64,000 bases of DNA from contig JADJZA010000003.1 of assembly GCA_016719385.1 (NCBI GenBank), positions 73,380 to 137,379 on the forward strand, given 5' to 3'. Each line of letters starts with the position of its first letter. Within the stretch, counting starts at the first letter, position 1. Below the pieces are notes generated by a model, which was not told the DNA's origin, searched no databases, and worked only from the letters and a program-made list of their open reading frames with translations. The position numbers and the translations under genes are program-made. The DNA comes from Candidatus Microthrix subdominans (GTDB taxonomy: Bacteria; Actinomycetota; Acidimicrobiia; Acidimicrobiales; Microtrichaceae). This document shows, in pieces, positions 43,400 to 52,690 of this stretch.

Positions 43400-44665
43400 A
43401 TGTCGAAGATCGTGGTTCTGTCGATGGCGTACCGGGGCGATGTCTACCCGTACGTGCCAGTGGCGACCGAGCTCTGCCGACGCGGCCACCAGGTCACGTT
43501 CGTGCTGCCACGAGAGTTCCACCAGGAGCTGGCCGCCGAGCCGTTCACGTGCGTCCACAGCGGATCGGATCTTGGGCCCAACGCCCTCAACACCGAGGGC
43601 GAGTGGATCGCAAAATGGGGCATGCGCCTCGGCGGCACCCGGTTGCTTCAGCTCTACTTCGGCAAGTACACGGTTCCACATCTCGAGGCGCAGTACCGGG
43701 CCGTCTACGACGCTCTCGATGGCGCCGACGTCTTGTTCGGGCACCCAGCGGCGTGCATCGTCGGGGCGATGGCCGCCGAGCAACGAGGACTGCCCTGGAT
43801 CGGCGGCGACCTCTTCCCGATGCTGGTGCCGACCGAGACCCAGAATCCGCTGCCGCCGGTGTCGACCCTGGGCCCCGGTTTGAACCGCCTGAGCTGGCGG
43901 ATCGCACGAAGCCCCCGACCCAACTCGCTGACGTTCTCTCGGGACTTCGCCGACTTTCGGCGCGGCAAGGGGCTGGACGACACGCTGCGGAGCCCGCTGG
44001 ATCTGCGCATCTCTCCCCACCTCAACCTGGGCATGGCCTCGCACCACTATGTGGCGCCGGCCCCCGACTGGCCATCGAACTACTCGCTGACCGGGTTTAC
44101 CCACTGGGACAACGACCACGCCGGGTTGCCCGAGGGTCTCGACGAGTTTTTGGCGGCCGACGATCCGCCGCTGCTGATCACGTTGGGCACGTTGGCGGCG
44201 TCGAGCCATCCGGAGCGATTCGAGGCCGCGGTCAGGGCCGCGGACGCGCTCGGCGGGCGGACCGTGTCCCTCTGCTCCCTCAACAGCACGGTCGACGAGC
44301 TGAGTCGACGGTTCGATCCGTCACAGCACGGCGTCTGGCGTTTTGCGCCGCTGGCACAGGTGCTTCCCCGGGTCCGCGGGGTGGTGCATTCGGGCTCGCA
44401 CGGCACGAACTCGATGACGCTGGCGGCCGGCCAACCGTCGGTGGTCATCCCGTCGATCTTCGATCAGGTCTGGCACGCCAAGCGGCAGGTGGAGTTGGGC
44501 ACCGGGGTCCACGCCAAGGGCACGGGTGATCTTGGCTCCGCGATCGCCAGACTCGACGGCGATGAGTCGTTGGCGATCGAGGCACAGCGGCTCGGTGTGC
44601 TGCTCGAACGCGAGGACGGGGTGGCGACCGCAGCCGACCGGATCGAGGCGTTCCTCGGCGGGTGA
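43400..44665 (+). CDS. GT1-family glycosyltransferase (UDP-glycosyltransferase/MGT-like)
   Basis: 421 residues from ATG 43400. GT-B fold: an N-terminal RGDVYPYVPVATELCRRGHQVTFVLP acceptor domain (landmarks GDVYPYVPVA and GHQVTFV) and a C-terminal donor site with SHGTNSMTLAAGQPSVVIPSIFDQVWHAKRQVELGTG (landmarks GSHGTNSMTLA, PSIFDQVWHA). Transfers sugar to a small hydrophobic acceptor such as a sterol, glycolipid or natural product. The Gly-Thr-Leu block ITLGTLAASS is intact. Confidence 0.88.
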   Translation: MSKIVVLSMAYRGDVYPYVPVATELCRRGHQVTFVLPREFHQELAAEPFTCVHSGSDLGPNALNTEGEWIAKWGMRLGGTRLLQLYFGKYTVPHLEAQYRAVYDALDGADVLFGHPAACIVGAMAAEQRGLPWIGGDLFPMLVPTETQNPLPPVSTLGPGLNRLSWRIARSPRPNSLTFSRDFADFRRGKGLDDTLRSPLDLRISPHLNLGMASHHYVAPAPDWPSNYSLTGFTHWDNDHAGLPEGLDEFLAADDPPLLITLGTLAASSHPERFEAAVRAADALGGRTVSLCSLNSTVDELSRRFDPSQHGVWRFAPLAQVLPRVRGVVHSGSHGTNSMTLAAGQPSVVIPSIFDQVWHAKRQVELGTGVHAKGTGDLGSAIARLDGDESLAIEAQRLGVLLEREDGVATAADRIEAFLGG

Positions 44666-44716
44666 CCTTGACCCACTGCGGCTCGGGTCCGGGGACCGGC
44701 GTTCGAGGGCCAAGCG

Positions 44717-45373
44717 TCATTCCGGTGCCGGCACCTCGACCCGATGCAGATCGTCGCCCAGCTCGATCGTGCCGTCGAAGTGCTCGGCGGCCCGGGCCCG
44801 CCAGTCCTCGCCGCCGCCGGAGGGAAACGCCGGCATGTAGTGGGTGAGCACGAGGGTGTCCATGGCCGCCCGCTGCGCGGTCTGGGCGGCCTCCTCGGGC
44901 GACGAGTGGTAGTCGAGGACGTCAAGCAGGCGAGGAATGGGGATCTCGGCGATCACATCCTTGCGGATCGCGGTGTGCACCAGCGCCTGGGCGCCCTGGC
45001 AGAGCCCGTCGAGGCCGGCGCAGGGCACGGTGTCGCCCGCCGTCACCACGGCGGCACCCTCGTGATCGAAGCGGAAGCCGATGCTCGGGTCGGCCGGGCG
45101 GTGGTCGGTTGGGGCGCAGCTGACGCGCACCGGGCCGGGCAGCGGCACCGGGCCGTTGGTCACCTCGGTGACCGAGACCATCGGCCGCTCGGTCAGGTCG
45201 TCGTGGTGGGCCATGCGATAGCAGATGTCCGACCCAAGCGACGCCAGGATGGCCTCAACCACCGCCGCGATGCCCGGAGGGCCCACGATGTTGAGGGGGG
45301 TCGGCTCGAAGGTGCCGATCCACACGGCGGTGATCAGGTCGCCCAGGTCGGTGATGTGGTCGGAGTGCAGGTG
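44717..45373 (-). pseudogene. 5'-truncated metallo-beta-lactamase-fold hydrolase (RNase Z-like)
   Basis: The visible part starts abruptly at HLHSDHITDLGDL, the metal-binding motif that normally lies 60-80 residues into the protein, and continues with normal features: GDTVPCAGLDGL (metal Asp) and VLTHYMPAF. The upstream first strands are missing because the sulfatase gene ends only 98 bp away, and the junction holds G runs of 8 and 7 (45373-45409). No ribosome site or start is seen. A deletion joining it to the sulfatase is the simplest reading. Confidence 0.7.
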
Positions 45374-45470
45374 GGGGGGGTGGCGGCGGCGGGGTGGTGG
45401 CAGGGGGGGTCGGTCAGCTGCCGCGGCCGGTTGGGCCGCCTTCGGTTGGACTGCGGTCGGCGCGGACGGG

Positions 45471-47831
45471 TCACTGGCGGGCCATCTCGGCTCGGGCGGT
45501 GGCGCGGTCGGCGCCCGGGGCGTGGCCGTGCAGCTGGATCTCCACCTCGTGAAGGGTTCCGGAGAAGGGAAATGCCCCCTGGTAGCGCGGCGACACGGCC
45601 GACCCACCGCCGTAGCCGATGCTGGAGCCCACCGAGGAGATCACGCGCAGGTACAGCGGCAGCTTGGCCGAGCCGGCGGGCACCCCGTCGATGAGCAGCT
45701 CGGCCGATCCGCTCATCCCGTCGCCGCGGGTGCAGCGCAACACCAGCTCGGCGTCTCGAGCCGGCACCTCCACATCGGATTCGATCACGGTGTGGTCGTC
45801 GAAGGCGTTGTAGTCGAGCACCAGGCGACCGTCCTGCACGAACAGTGCGATCCCCGAGTTCTCGGTGCCGGTCGAGAACAGCACGCCGCCGTCGGCGGCG
45901 CTGCGCGTGACCCGGGCGGTCAGCGTGAAGCTGCGGCCACCGATCGGTGCCGAGGCCTGGGCGGGCATGGGCGACATCGGCGGTCGGTACCGGTAGCGGC
46001 GATCGACCGGGTGTGGGGACCGGTCGCGGAAGCGGGCGCCGAACAGCTCGAACGTGCGGTCATCGAGGGGCAACACGCCGTGGCGGTCGGCCTCGACCCA
46101 CCACAGCGCCACCAGCTCGGCCAGCTTGTCGGGCTGCGCCTCGGCCAGGTCGTCGCACTCCGAGCGGTCCTCGGCCAGGTGGTACAGCTCCCAGGCCTCG
46201 GCGTCGTAGTCGGCCCCGGGGGTGTGCTTGCACACCGCCTTCCACTCCCCCGCAACCAGCGCCCTGCTGCCGCCCATCTCGAAGTACTGCAGGGTGTTGG
46301 TCGCCGGCTCATCGGCTGCTTGGAGCACCGACGCGAAGCTGTTCCCGGTCACCGGCAGCTGTTCGATGCCCCGATAGGTGCCCGGCGCCTCGACGCCGAC
46401 CAGCTCGTAGAGCGTCGGGGCGATGTCGGCGACGTTGACGAACTGGTCGCGGCGGGTGCCCCGCTGGGCCGGGTCCAGGCCGTCGGGCCACGAGATCACC
46501 ATCGGCACGTGCACCCCGCCCTCGTGGGTGTTCTGCTTGTACCACTTGAACGGCGAGTTTCCGCACTGGGCCCAGCCCCACGGATAGTTGGTGTGGCTGT
46601 GCGGGCCGCCGATGTCGTCGATGCGCTCGATCGCTTCGTCCGGCGTTTCGAGGATGCCGTTGAAGAACTTCATTTCGTGCATCACGCCGTACGGACCGCC
46701 CTCCTGGGAGGCCCCGTTGTCGGCGAGGACACACAGCACGGTGTTGTCGAGCTGACCCAACCGGTCGAGCCCCTCGACCAGCCGACCGATCTGGTCGTCG
46801 CTGTGATCGAGAAAGGCGGCGAACGCCTCCTGCAGCCGGGCGGCGAGGCGACGCTGGTTCTCCGGCAGGTCCTCCCACGGCTCGACCCCGGGGTTGCGTG
46901 GCGCCAGCTCGGTTCCCTCGGGGATCACCCCCAAGGCAAGCTGACGCTCGAACCAGCGCCGGCGCACCACGTCCCAGCCCTCGTCGTAGCGACCCCGGTA
47001 CTTCTCCAGGTAGGCCTCGGGGGCCTGGTGCGGGGCGTGGGTCGCGCCGAAGGCGAGATAGGTGAAGAACGGACGGTCGGGGCGCACGCCCACCGAGTCG
47101 GCGATCATCCCCAGCGCCTGGTCGACCAGGTCCTCCGAGAGGTGGTACCCGCCGTCACCACCGACCGGAGAACCGTCCTGGCCTCCGTGGCCCGAACGGT
47201 CCGAGCGAACCGGAGACGGAGCCTCAACGTGGTGGTTATCGCACACCAGGTCGGGGTGGAACTGGTCGGTCTCGCCCTCGAGGAAACCGTAGAAGCGGTC
47301 GAAGCCCCGGCCGAGCGGCCACTGATCGAAGGGCCCGGCGGCCGAGCACTGCTCCATGCGGGCCAGGTGCCACTTGCCGACGCAGAACGTGGCGTAGCCG
47401 TCGTCCGAGAGCACCTCCGCCATCGTGGCCGCATCGTTGGAGATATGCCCCAGCATGTTGGGGAACCCGGTGCGAAAGTTGGAAATCGCCCGCATGCCGA
47501 CCGCGTGGGCCGAGCGGCCGGTCAAGAGCGACGCGCGAGTGGGCGAGCACAGCGGTGTGGCGTGGAAGTTGGTGAACTGCAATCCCCCGGCCGCCAGCGC
47601 ATCGATGTTGGGGGTATCGATGTCGGACCCGTAGCAACCGAACTGGGCGTAGCCGGTGTCGTCGAGCAGCACGACCACAACGTTGGGCGCAGAGTCGTTG
47701 GGCGCAGAGTCGTTGGCCGCAGAGTCCCGACCGCCGAAGGCGTCGTCGGGGTGTGGGCCCTCGTCGAAGTACGGCTCGGACTCTGCAACGGTGCGCCCGA
47801 TGCGCCCCTCAAACCTGGACGGTCGTGACAT
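45471..47831 (-). CDS. Arylsulfatase (type I, formylglycine-dependent), second copy
   Basis: 786 residues from ATG 47831 preceded by GGAGGGGGG. Cys95 in C-S-P-T-R-A-S-L-L-T-G is the formylglycine precursor; VVVVLLDDTGYAQFGCYGSD, CVGKWHL and VLADNGAS complete the active-site set. A LamG-like C-terminal domain of about 180 residues (FTLTARVTRSAADGGVLF onward) ends the protein. No clear signal peptide. It shares the FEGxxGRTVAxSxP N-terminus with the copy at 10099. A loop at about residues 36-50 is a 15-bp tandem repeat. Confidence 0.92.
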   Translation of the reverse strand: MSRPSRFEGRIGRTVAESEPYFDEGPHPDDAFGGRDSAANDSAPNDSAPNVVVVLLDDTGYAQFGCYGSDIDTPNIDALAAGGLQFTNFHATPLCSPTRASLLTGRSAHAVGMRAISNFRTGFPNMLGHISNDAATMAEVLSDDGYATFCVGKWHLARMEQCSAAGPFDQWPLGRGFDRFYGFLEGETDQFHPDLVCDNHHVEAPSPVRSDRSGHGGQDGSPVGGDGGYHLSEDLVDQALGMIADSVGVRPDRPFFTYLAFGATHAPHQAPEAYLEKYRGRYDEGWDVVRRRWFERQLALGVIPEGTELAPRNPGVEPWEDLPENQRRLAARLQEAFAAFLDHSDDQIGRLVEGLDRLGQLDNTVLCVLADNGASQEGGPYGVMHEMKFFNGILETPDEAIERIDDIGGPHSHTNYPWGWAQCGNSPFKWYKQNTHEGGVHVPMVISWPDGLDPAQRGTRRDQFVNVADIAPTLYELVGVEAPGTYRGIEQLPVTGNSFASVLQAADEPATNTLQYFEMGGSRALVAGEWKAVCKHTPGADYDAEAWELYHLAEDRSECDDLAEAQPDKLAELVALWWVEADRHGVLPLDDRTFELFGARFRDRSPHPVDRRYRYRPPMSPMPAQASAPIGGRSFTLTARVTRSAADGGVLFSTGTENSGIALFVQDGRLVLDYNAFDDHTVIESDVEVPARDAELVLRCTRGDGMSGSAELLIDGVPAGSAKLPLYLRVISSVGSSIGYGGGSAVSPRYQGAFPFSGTLHEVEIQLHGHAPGADRATARAEMARQ
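47682..47726 (-). repeat. 15-bp in-frame triplicate repeat in sulfatase 2
   Basis: Three 15-bp units (two identical, one with a single change) encode DSAANDSAPNDSAPN-type residues just before the first strand of the sulfatase domain. Confidence 0.85.
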
Positions 47832-47999
47832 GTGCCCCCCTCCATGCACGACGACGCCGCGCCCGATCACTGTAGGCGGTGACCCGCATTGTGCAAGTAG
47901 CACTGTCACAACTAGCAGGCGAGGTCCGCAGCCGCGTCCAACCCTGGGGCTCGACGTTGGGATACGGTCCGTCCGGGGTGTCACGGGGAGGTCGTAGCA

Positions 48000-49193
48000 G
48001 TGGGGTTCATCAAGCCGCGTCTGGCCGAGGTCGAACCGGGGTGGGCCGATGGGCGACGCTCCGACCGCATCCGGCCGATGGCACAGGATTGGGCCGAGGC
48101 CGGGTTTGGCACCCCCGACGCCGTGCTTGTGCTGTACGCCCTCAAGATCGCCCTGTACTCGCTGGGTGCGGCGCTGGTCGTGTCGCTCACGCCGGGGATC
48201 GGCACGCTGGGAAACATCTCCACCTGGTGGACCGAGCCGATCGCCTTCCAGAAGGTGGTCGTGTTCACCCTGCTGTTCGAAGTGCTCGGCCTCGGGTGCG
48301 GGTTCGGCCCTCTGACGATGCGTTTCCTGCCTCCGATCGGCGGCTTCTTGTATTGGTTGCGCCCGGGCACCATCCGCCTGCCGCCCTGGCCGAACCACCT
48401 GCCGGGCACCGCCGGGACGCGCCGCACCCCGCTTGATGTGGCGCTCTACGTCGGTGTGATCGCTGCGGCGATCTGGGCGCTGGCGGGCTCACCCGAGGTG
48501 GGCCTCGGGGCGCTCGCTCCCGAGTCGGGCGCGCTCGGCACGCTTGCCGTCGGCCGGGTGCTGCCGCTGCTGGTCGTCGTGCCGCTGCTCGGGCTGCGGG
48601 ACAAAACCATCTTTCTGGCGGCGCGCAGCGAAGTCTACCTCGTCATGTGCGTGGCCTTCCTGTTCGGTGGCGTCGACATGATCGTGGCGCTCAAGCTGGT
48701 GATGGTGGCGATCTGGTGGGGGGCAGCCACCTCCAAGCTCAACGCCCACTTCCCGTTCGTCGTGTCGGTGATGCTGTCCAACAGCCCGCTGCTGCGCAAC
48801 AAGGCGCTCAAGCGTCGGTTCTTTCGGTCCCACCCGGACGACCTCACCCCGTCGCGCCTCTCGGCCGCGCTCGCCCACGGTGGCACCGTGTTCGAGTTCG
48901 TGGTGCCCGCCGTACTGCTGTTCTCCACCGGCGGTGCGCTCACCACAGCGGCAGCCGCAGCCATGATCGGCTTCCACCTCTTCATCATCAGTTCGCTTCC
49001 GCTCGGCGTGCCGCTCGAATGGAACGTCTTCATGATCTACGGGACCTGTGTGCTGTTCGTCCACGACGCAGCCTGGGGCGTGGGCGATGTGTCCAACCCG
49101 CTGGTGTGGGCGCTGATCGCGTCGCTGGTGGTGTTGGTCGCAGCGGGCAACTACCTGCCCGAACGGTTCTCGTTTCTCGTCGCCATGCGCTAG
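48000..49193 (+). CDS. DUF3556 transmembrane protein, N-terminal part before an in-frame amber codon
   Basis: 397 residues from GTG 48000 with GGGGAGG upstream. Opens MGFIKPRLAEVEPGWADGR, then RIRPMAQDWAEAGFGTP, multiple helices and LFEVLGLGCGFGPLTMRF, the DUF3556 pattern known from mycobacteria. It stops at TAG 49191-49193 after SFLVAMR, exactly where homologues continue MRYYAGNW. The next codons in the same frame read YAGNWATSLWSF, so TAG has replaced a conserved Tyr codon (TAC to TAG). Function of the family is unknown; it is a membrane protein linked to lipid-rich actinobacteria. Confidence 0.85.
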   Translation: MGFIKPRLAEVEPGWADGRRSDRIRPMAQDWAEAGFGTPDAVLVLYALKIALYSLGAALVVSLTPGIGTLGNISTWWTEPIAFQKVVVFTLLFEVLGLGCGFGPLTMRFLPPIGGFLYWLRPGTIRLPPWPNHLPGTAGTRRTPLDVALYVGVIAAAIWALAGSPEVGLGALAPESGALGTLAVGRVLPLLVVVPLLGLRDKTIFLAARSEVYLVMCVAFLFGGVDMIVALKLVMVAIWWGAATSKLNAHFPFVVSVMLSNSPLLRNKALKRRFFRSHPDDLTPSRLSAALAHGGTVFEFVVPAVLLFSTGGALTTAAAAAMIGFHLFIISSLPLGVPLEWNVFMIYGTCVLFVHDAAWGVGDVSNPLVWALIASLVVLVAAGNYLPERFSFLVAMR

Positions 49194-49280
49194 TACGCGG
49201 GCAACTGGGCCACCTCGCTGTGGTCCTTCACCCCGGAGGCCACCGAGCGCTTCGAGCACCACGTCGTCAAGTCAGCAACC

Positions 49281-49736
49281 ATGCCGGCGGCCCAGCTCGA
49301 GCGCCTCTACGGCAGCGAGGTCGCCGAATCGCTCGCCTTCAAGGGATATGCCTTCCGGTCGATGCACTCCCACGGCCGGGCGCTGTTTGGCCTGCTGCCC
49401 CGGGCGCTGGGCGGCGACGGCGGAACCCGGCACGTGTCCGTCGACGGCGAGTTCGTCGCCGGCGCGGCGCTGGGTTGGAACTTCGGCGAGGGACACCTGC
49501 ACCACCAGCAGCTGCTCGATGCCCTGCAGGAGCGCTGCGCGTTCGAGCCGGGCGAGGTGCGGGTGATCATGTTGGAGTCCCAGCAAATGGGCACGCCCCA
49601 CCAGCGCTACCGCCTGGTCGATGCGGCCACCGGCGAGTTCGAACGGGGCACGGTGGCCGTGGCCGACATGGTGTGTCGTCAGCCGTGGACCGACGAGATT
49701 CCCGTGACGCTGGAGGCCGAACCCGGCGCATCGTGA
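49281..49736 (+). CDS. DUF3556 protein, C-terminal part after the amber codon
   Basis: In the same frame as the preceding gene, which is open from 49194; the ATG at 49281 is the first internal start. It encodes the soluble tail (PAAQLERLYGSEVAESLAFKGYAFRSMHSHGRALFGLLP landmarks QLERLYGS and HGRALF, then GWNFGEGH, FEPGEVRVIML and LVDAATGEFERGTV). Produced either by readthrough, by internal restart or not at all. The 136 bp that follow to the convergent lipoprotein gene hold nothing I recognise. Confidence 0.8.
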   Translation: MPAAQLERLYGSEVAESLAFKGYAFRSMHSHGRALFGLLPRALGGDGGTRHVSVDGEFVAGAALGWNFGEGHLHHQQLLDALQERCAFEPGEVRVIMLESQQMGTPHQRYRLVDAATGEFERGTVAVADMVCRQPWTDEIPVTLEAEPGAS

Positions 49737-49872
49737 CCGAGCCCGGGTGCACGCCCTTGCTGGGCATCCACCCGGACGCGACAGCGGACGCCGGCCGCTG
49801 AGGCACGACGTCCGCTGTTCCCCCTGCGGGAGGACCGCTTACGGTTTGGGCCGTGGCCCCAACCGCGGGTGA

Positions 49873-51406
49873 TCAGCCGAAGGCCAGGGCGTTGGGGCCC
49901 TCAGCGATCGGGGCTCCGTTCACGGTGAACACGCCGCCGACGAGCGGACCCTTCTGAAACACGTTGGGCCCGTTGGGCGCGTTGCCAACCGTGTTGGAGG
50001 TGACGCTGGTGTTGGACACCGTCAGCGTTCCGCCGGGCGAGTTCCACAGACCGCCGCCCTCGTTGGAGGCGTGGTTGGCCAACACCTGGCTGGCGTCCAC
50101 GGTCACCACGCTGGCTCCGCCGAGATGCATGCCCCCGCCGTTGCCGGGCGCGTTGCCGGTCGAGTTGCGGTTCAACTCCACATCGGCCAGGTCGGCGCTA
50201 CCGCCGGCCACCTCGATGCCGCCACCGGCACGAGCCGAGACGTTGTCCGAGACGGTCGAGTTGGTCACCGTGGTGGCACCGTGCTCGCTGAGGATGCCGC
50301 CGCCCGAGCCGGAGCCCGCATCGGCGACGTTGCCACCGGCGGTTTCAACTGCGCCACCCGCACGGGCGGCCGAGTTCTGGCCGAACGTGCTGTTGCGGAC
50401 GGTCAACGTGCCGGCGTTGTTGAACACGCCGCCACCCGAACCCGAGCCCTGAACGGCCGAGTTGTCCGACACGGTGGACGTGTTCACGGTGAGGCTGCCG
50501 CCGTCGTTGAACAGGGCACCACCACCGTTGTCGGGGTCGACGCCGTTGGCGATGTTGCCGGTCAGCGTCGTGCCCGCCACCGTCATCGTGCCGCCGCCCG
50601 AGTTCCACAGGCCGCCACCCTCGGAGCCGGCCGTGTTGTCGGTCACGACCGAGCGGTTGACCGTCACGTTGCCGACGCCGGTCAGGTGCAGCGCACCGCC
50701 GTTACCGGGCATCGGTCCGGCGACGTTGCCGCTCATCGTGGTGTCGTCGACCTGAGTTCGTCCGCCGCTGGCCTCGATCGCTCCCCCGGCGCGAACGGCC
50801 GAGTTGTTCGACAGGTTGGAGTTGGTCACCATCACGGTGCCACCCTCATTGAGCAGTGCGCCTCCGGAGGCCCCGGCTCCGGTCACCCGGTTACCGGTTG
50901 CGGTCACCCGGTGAAGCAACAGGTTGCCCTTGCTGCGCACGGCGCCACCCGACTCGGTCGGCACCGCCGAGGCACCGACCAAGCGGAGGTTCCTCGCATC
51001 CAGTGACCCCTCCTGGGCGACGTCAAAGATGCGATCGCCCAGACCGGACGCATCGACCGTTGCGCCCCGGCCATCGATGATCACCTCGCCAACAACATCC
51101 AGGTCGCCCTTCGTCGGGCTGTCCGACGATCCGCCCTCCAGGTTCAGCGAATAGGTGGCGCGTCCGAGGTGGATCGTGGTCGGCCGGTTCTGAGCGTTGG
51201 CTTCGGTGACCGCCGCCCGAAGCGAACACTTCAATGTGGCGTCGGCGCACAAGCCATCTCCCGCCTTGAAGTCGGAGGTGTCGGCGGTGGTGTTCACCGT
51301 GAACTCTGTCGGCTTGGGCGGCGCCGGTGGGGCGGGCGCGCAACCGAGCGCAACCGAGCGCGACCAATCCGAGACCTGCGAGGCCCAGGGAGAGCTTCCT
51401 ATACAT
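49873..51406 (-). CDS. Right-handed beta-helix lipoprotein with CSLREA-like N-motif, frame broken by a 10-bp duplication
   Basis: Start ATG 51406 with GAAAGG upstream encodes MYRKLSLGLAGLGLVALGC, a lipoprotein signal with lipobox LALGC-type. The mature frame (ALGCAPAPPAPPKPTEF onward) is one base out because the decamer at 51341-51350 is exactly repeated at 51351-51360; removing one copy joins lipobox and mature protein perfectly. The mature part has KCSLRAAVTEAN (CSLREA-type) and about 15 imperfect beta-helix turns of the form GGAL..GGTVTVTNSTVSDN. Probably a cell-surface adhesin or polysaccharide-associated protein. The alternative frame starting at 51435 would lack a signal peptide. Confidence 0.8.
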
Positions 51407-51589
51407 TCTTGATGCCTTTCACGAAGCATGATCAACTCATGCCGGTGGGTGAATGAGGTGCAAGCTCTCCCTCGTCACAAGCTCGCGTCGGTGACCGTAG
51501 TCACCGACGGTGGCCACGGTGCATCGCCCCGCAAGATTCCCTGAGATACCGTCCGGTGCATCGTCGGTCGGGGAAAGGGGTGCATCAGG

Positions 51590-52627
51590 GTGAGCCTTCG
51601 CCTGGGCGTGATCGGCCTCGATCACCTGCACGTTTTCGAACTGGTGCAGGGACTGCTCGACGCCGGCGCCAACGCCGCGACCCACGTCGCCGACGGGGAG
51701 TTCCTCGAACTGTACGAGGGCTGGCGACCGGACTCCGTGGCCGTCCACCCGGCCGAACTGCTCGCCGACGACCGCATCGACGTCGTGGTGACCGCAGGCA
51801 TCCCCTCGCAGCGGGCCGACGTGGCCGTCGCCGCGCTCTCGGCGGGCAAACACGTCCTGAGCGCCAAGCCCGGGGTGACCACCGCCCCGGACCTGCAACG
51901 CGTTCGCCGGGCGGTGGCCACCTCCGGGCGTCGCTGGAGCGTGCTGTTCACCGAGCGGTTCACCAACCGCGCCACCTCCGAGGCGATCCGACTGGCCCGC
52001 AGCGGCGCCGTCGGCCAAGTCGCCCACGTGATCGGCTCGGGGCCCCACACCCTCAACGCCGACGAGCGACCCGCCTGGTTCTTCGACGCGGCCACCTCGG
52101 GGGGCATCCTGGTCGACCTCGCCTCGCACCAGGTCGATCAGTTTCTGGCGATCACCGGTGATCTCGACGCCGCGGTGACCGCCGGCTCAGAGGGCAACCT
52201 CACCCACCCCGAGCACCCCGGATTCGCCGACATCGGCACGCTTTGCTTGGTGGCGAGTGCCGACGGTGGCCCGGTGGTCGGCGATCACCGCGTCGACCTG
52301 TTGTCCCCCGCCGGGCTGGGCACCTGGGGCGACGTGCGCCTGTCGATCGTCGGCACCGAGGGAACCCTCGAGGTGCGGGCCAACATCGACCCGGCCGGGC
52401 GGCCCGGCGCCGAGCACCTGATCCTCGTCGACGGCGAGGGCACCCGACGCGTCGACTGCTCGGCGGTCTCGCTCGACTGGGCACAGACGCTGATCGAGGA
52501 CTGGGCCGACGGCGGGGAACGGCTGATCGGCCAGGCCCACACGTTCGCCGTCTCCGAGCTGACGCTGGCCGCCCGATCGATCGCCACCCCCTGGGGTGCG
52601 CGGTCCCAGACACGAGGCGACGGCTGA
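51590..52627 (+). CDS. Gfo/Idh/MocA family oxidoreductase
   Basis: 345 residues from GTG 51590. Rossmann start LRLGVIGLDHLHVFELV, then AALSAGKHVLSAKPGVT (the EKP-like lysine loop, here AKP), and GGILVDLASHQVDQFLAITG with the catalytic-region Asp and His. NAD(P)-dependent oxidation of a sugar, inositol or related polyol. The glpD-like gene follows on the same strand after 63 bp. Confidence 0.85.
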   Translation: MSLRLGVIGLDHLHVFELVQGLLDAGANAATHVADGEFLELYEGWRPDSVAVHPAELLADDRIDVVVTAGIPSQRADVAVAALSAGKHVLSAKPGVTTAPDLQRVRRAVATSGRRWSVLFTERFTNRATSEAIRLARSGAVGQVAHVIGSGPHTLNADERPAWFFDAATSGGILVDLASHQVDQFLAITGDLDAAVTAGSEGNLTHPEHPGFADIGTLCLVASADGGPVVGDHRVDLLSPAGLGTWGDVRLSIVGTEGTLEVRANIDPAGRPGAEHLILVDGEGTRRVDCSAVSLDWAQTLIEDWADGGERLIGQAHTFAVSELTLAARSIATPWGARSQTRGDG

Positions 52628-52690
52628 CGCTCGCGCCGGGGCGACCGCCACGGATCGGGCCTGGCCGCCCCCGATTGGTACCGTTCACCC

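Noticed and set aside
45225..47828. 867-codon plus-strand open frame
   Set aside because: Antisense of sulfatase 2; no motifs.
49873..51435. Beta-helix gene starting at ATG 51435
   Set aside because: That frame lacks a signal peptide; the ATG at 51406 gives a perfect lipoprotein signal once one 10-bp copy is removed.
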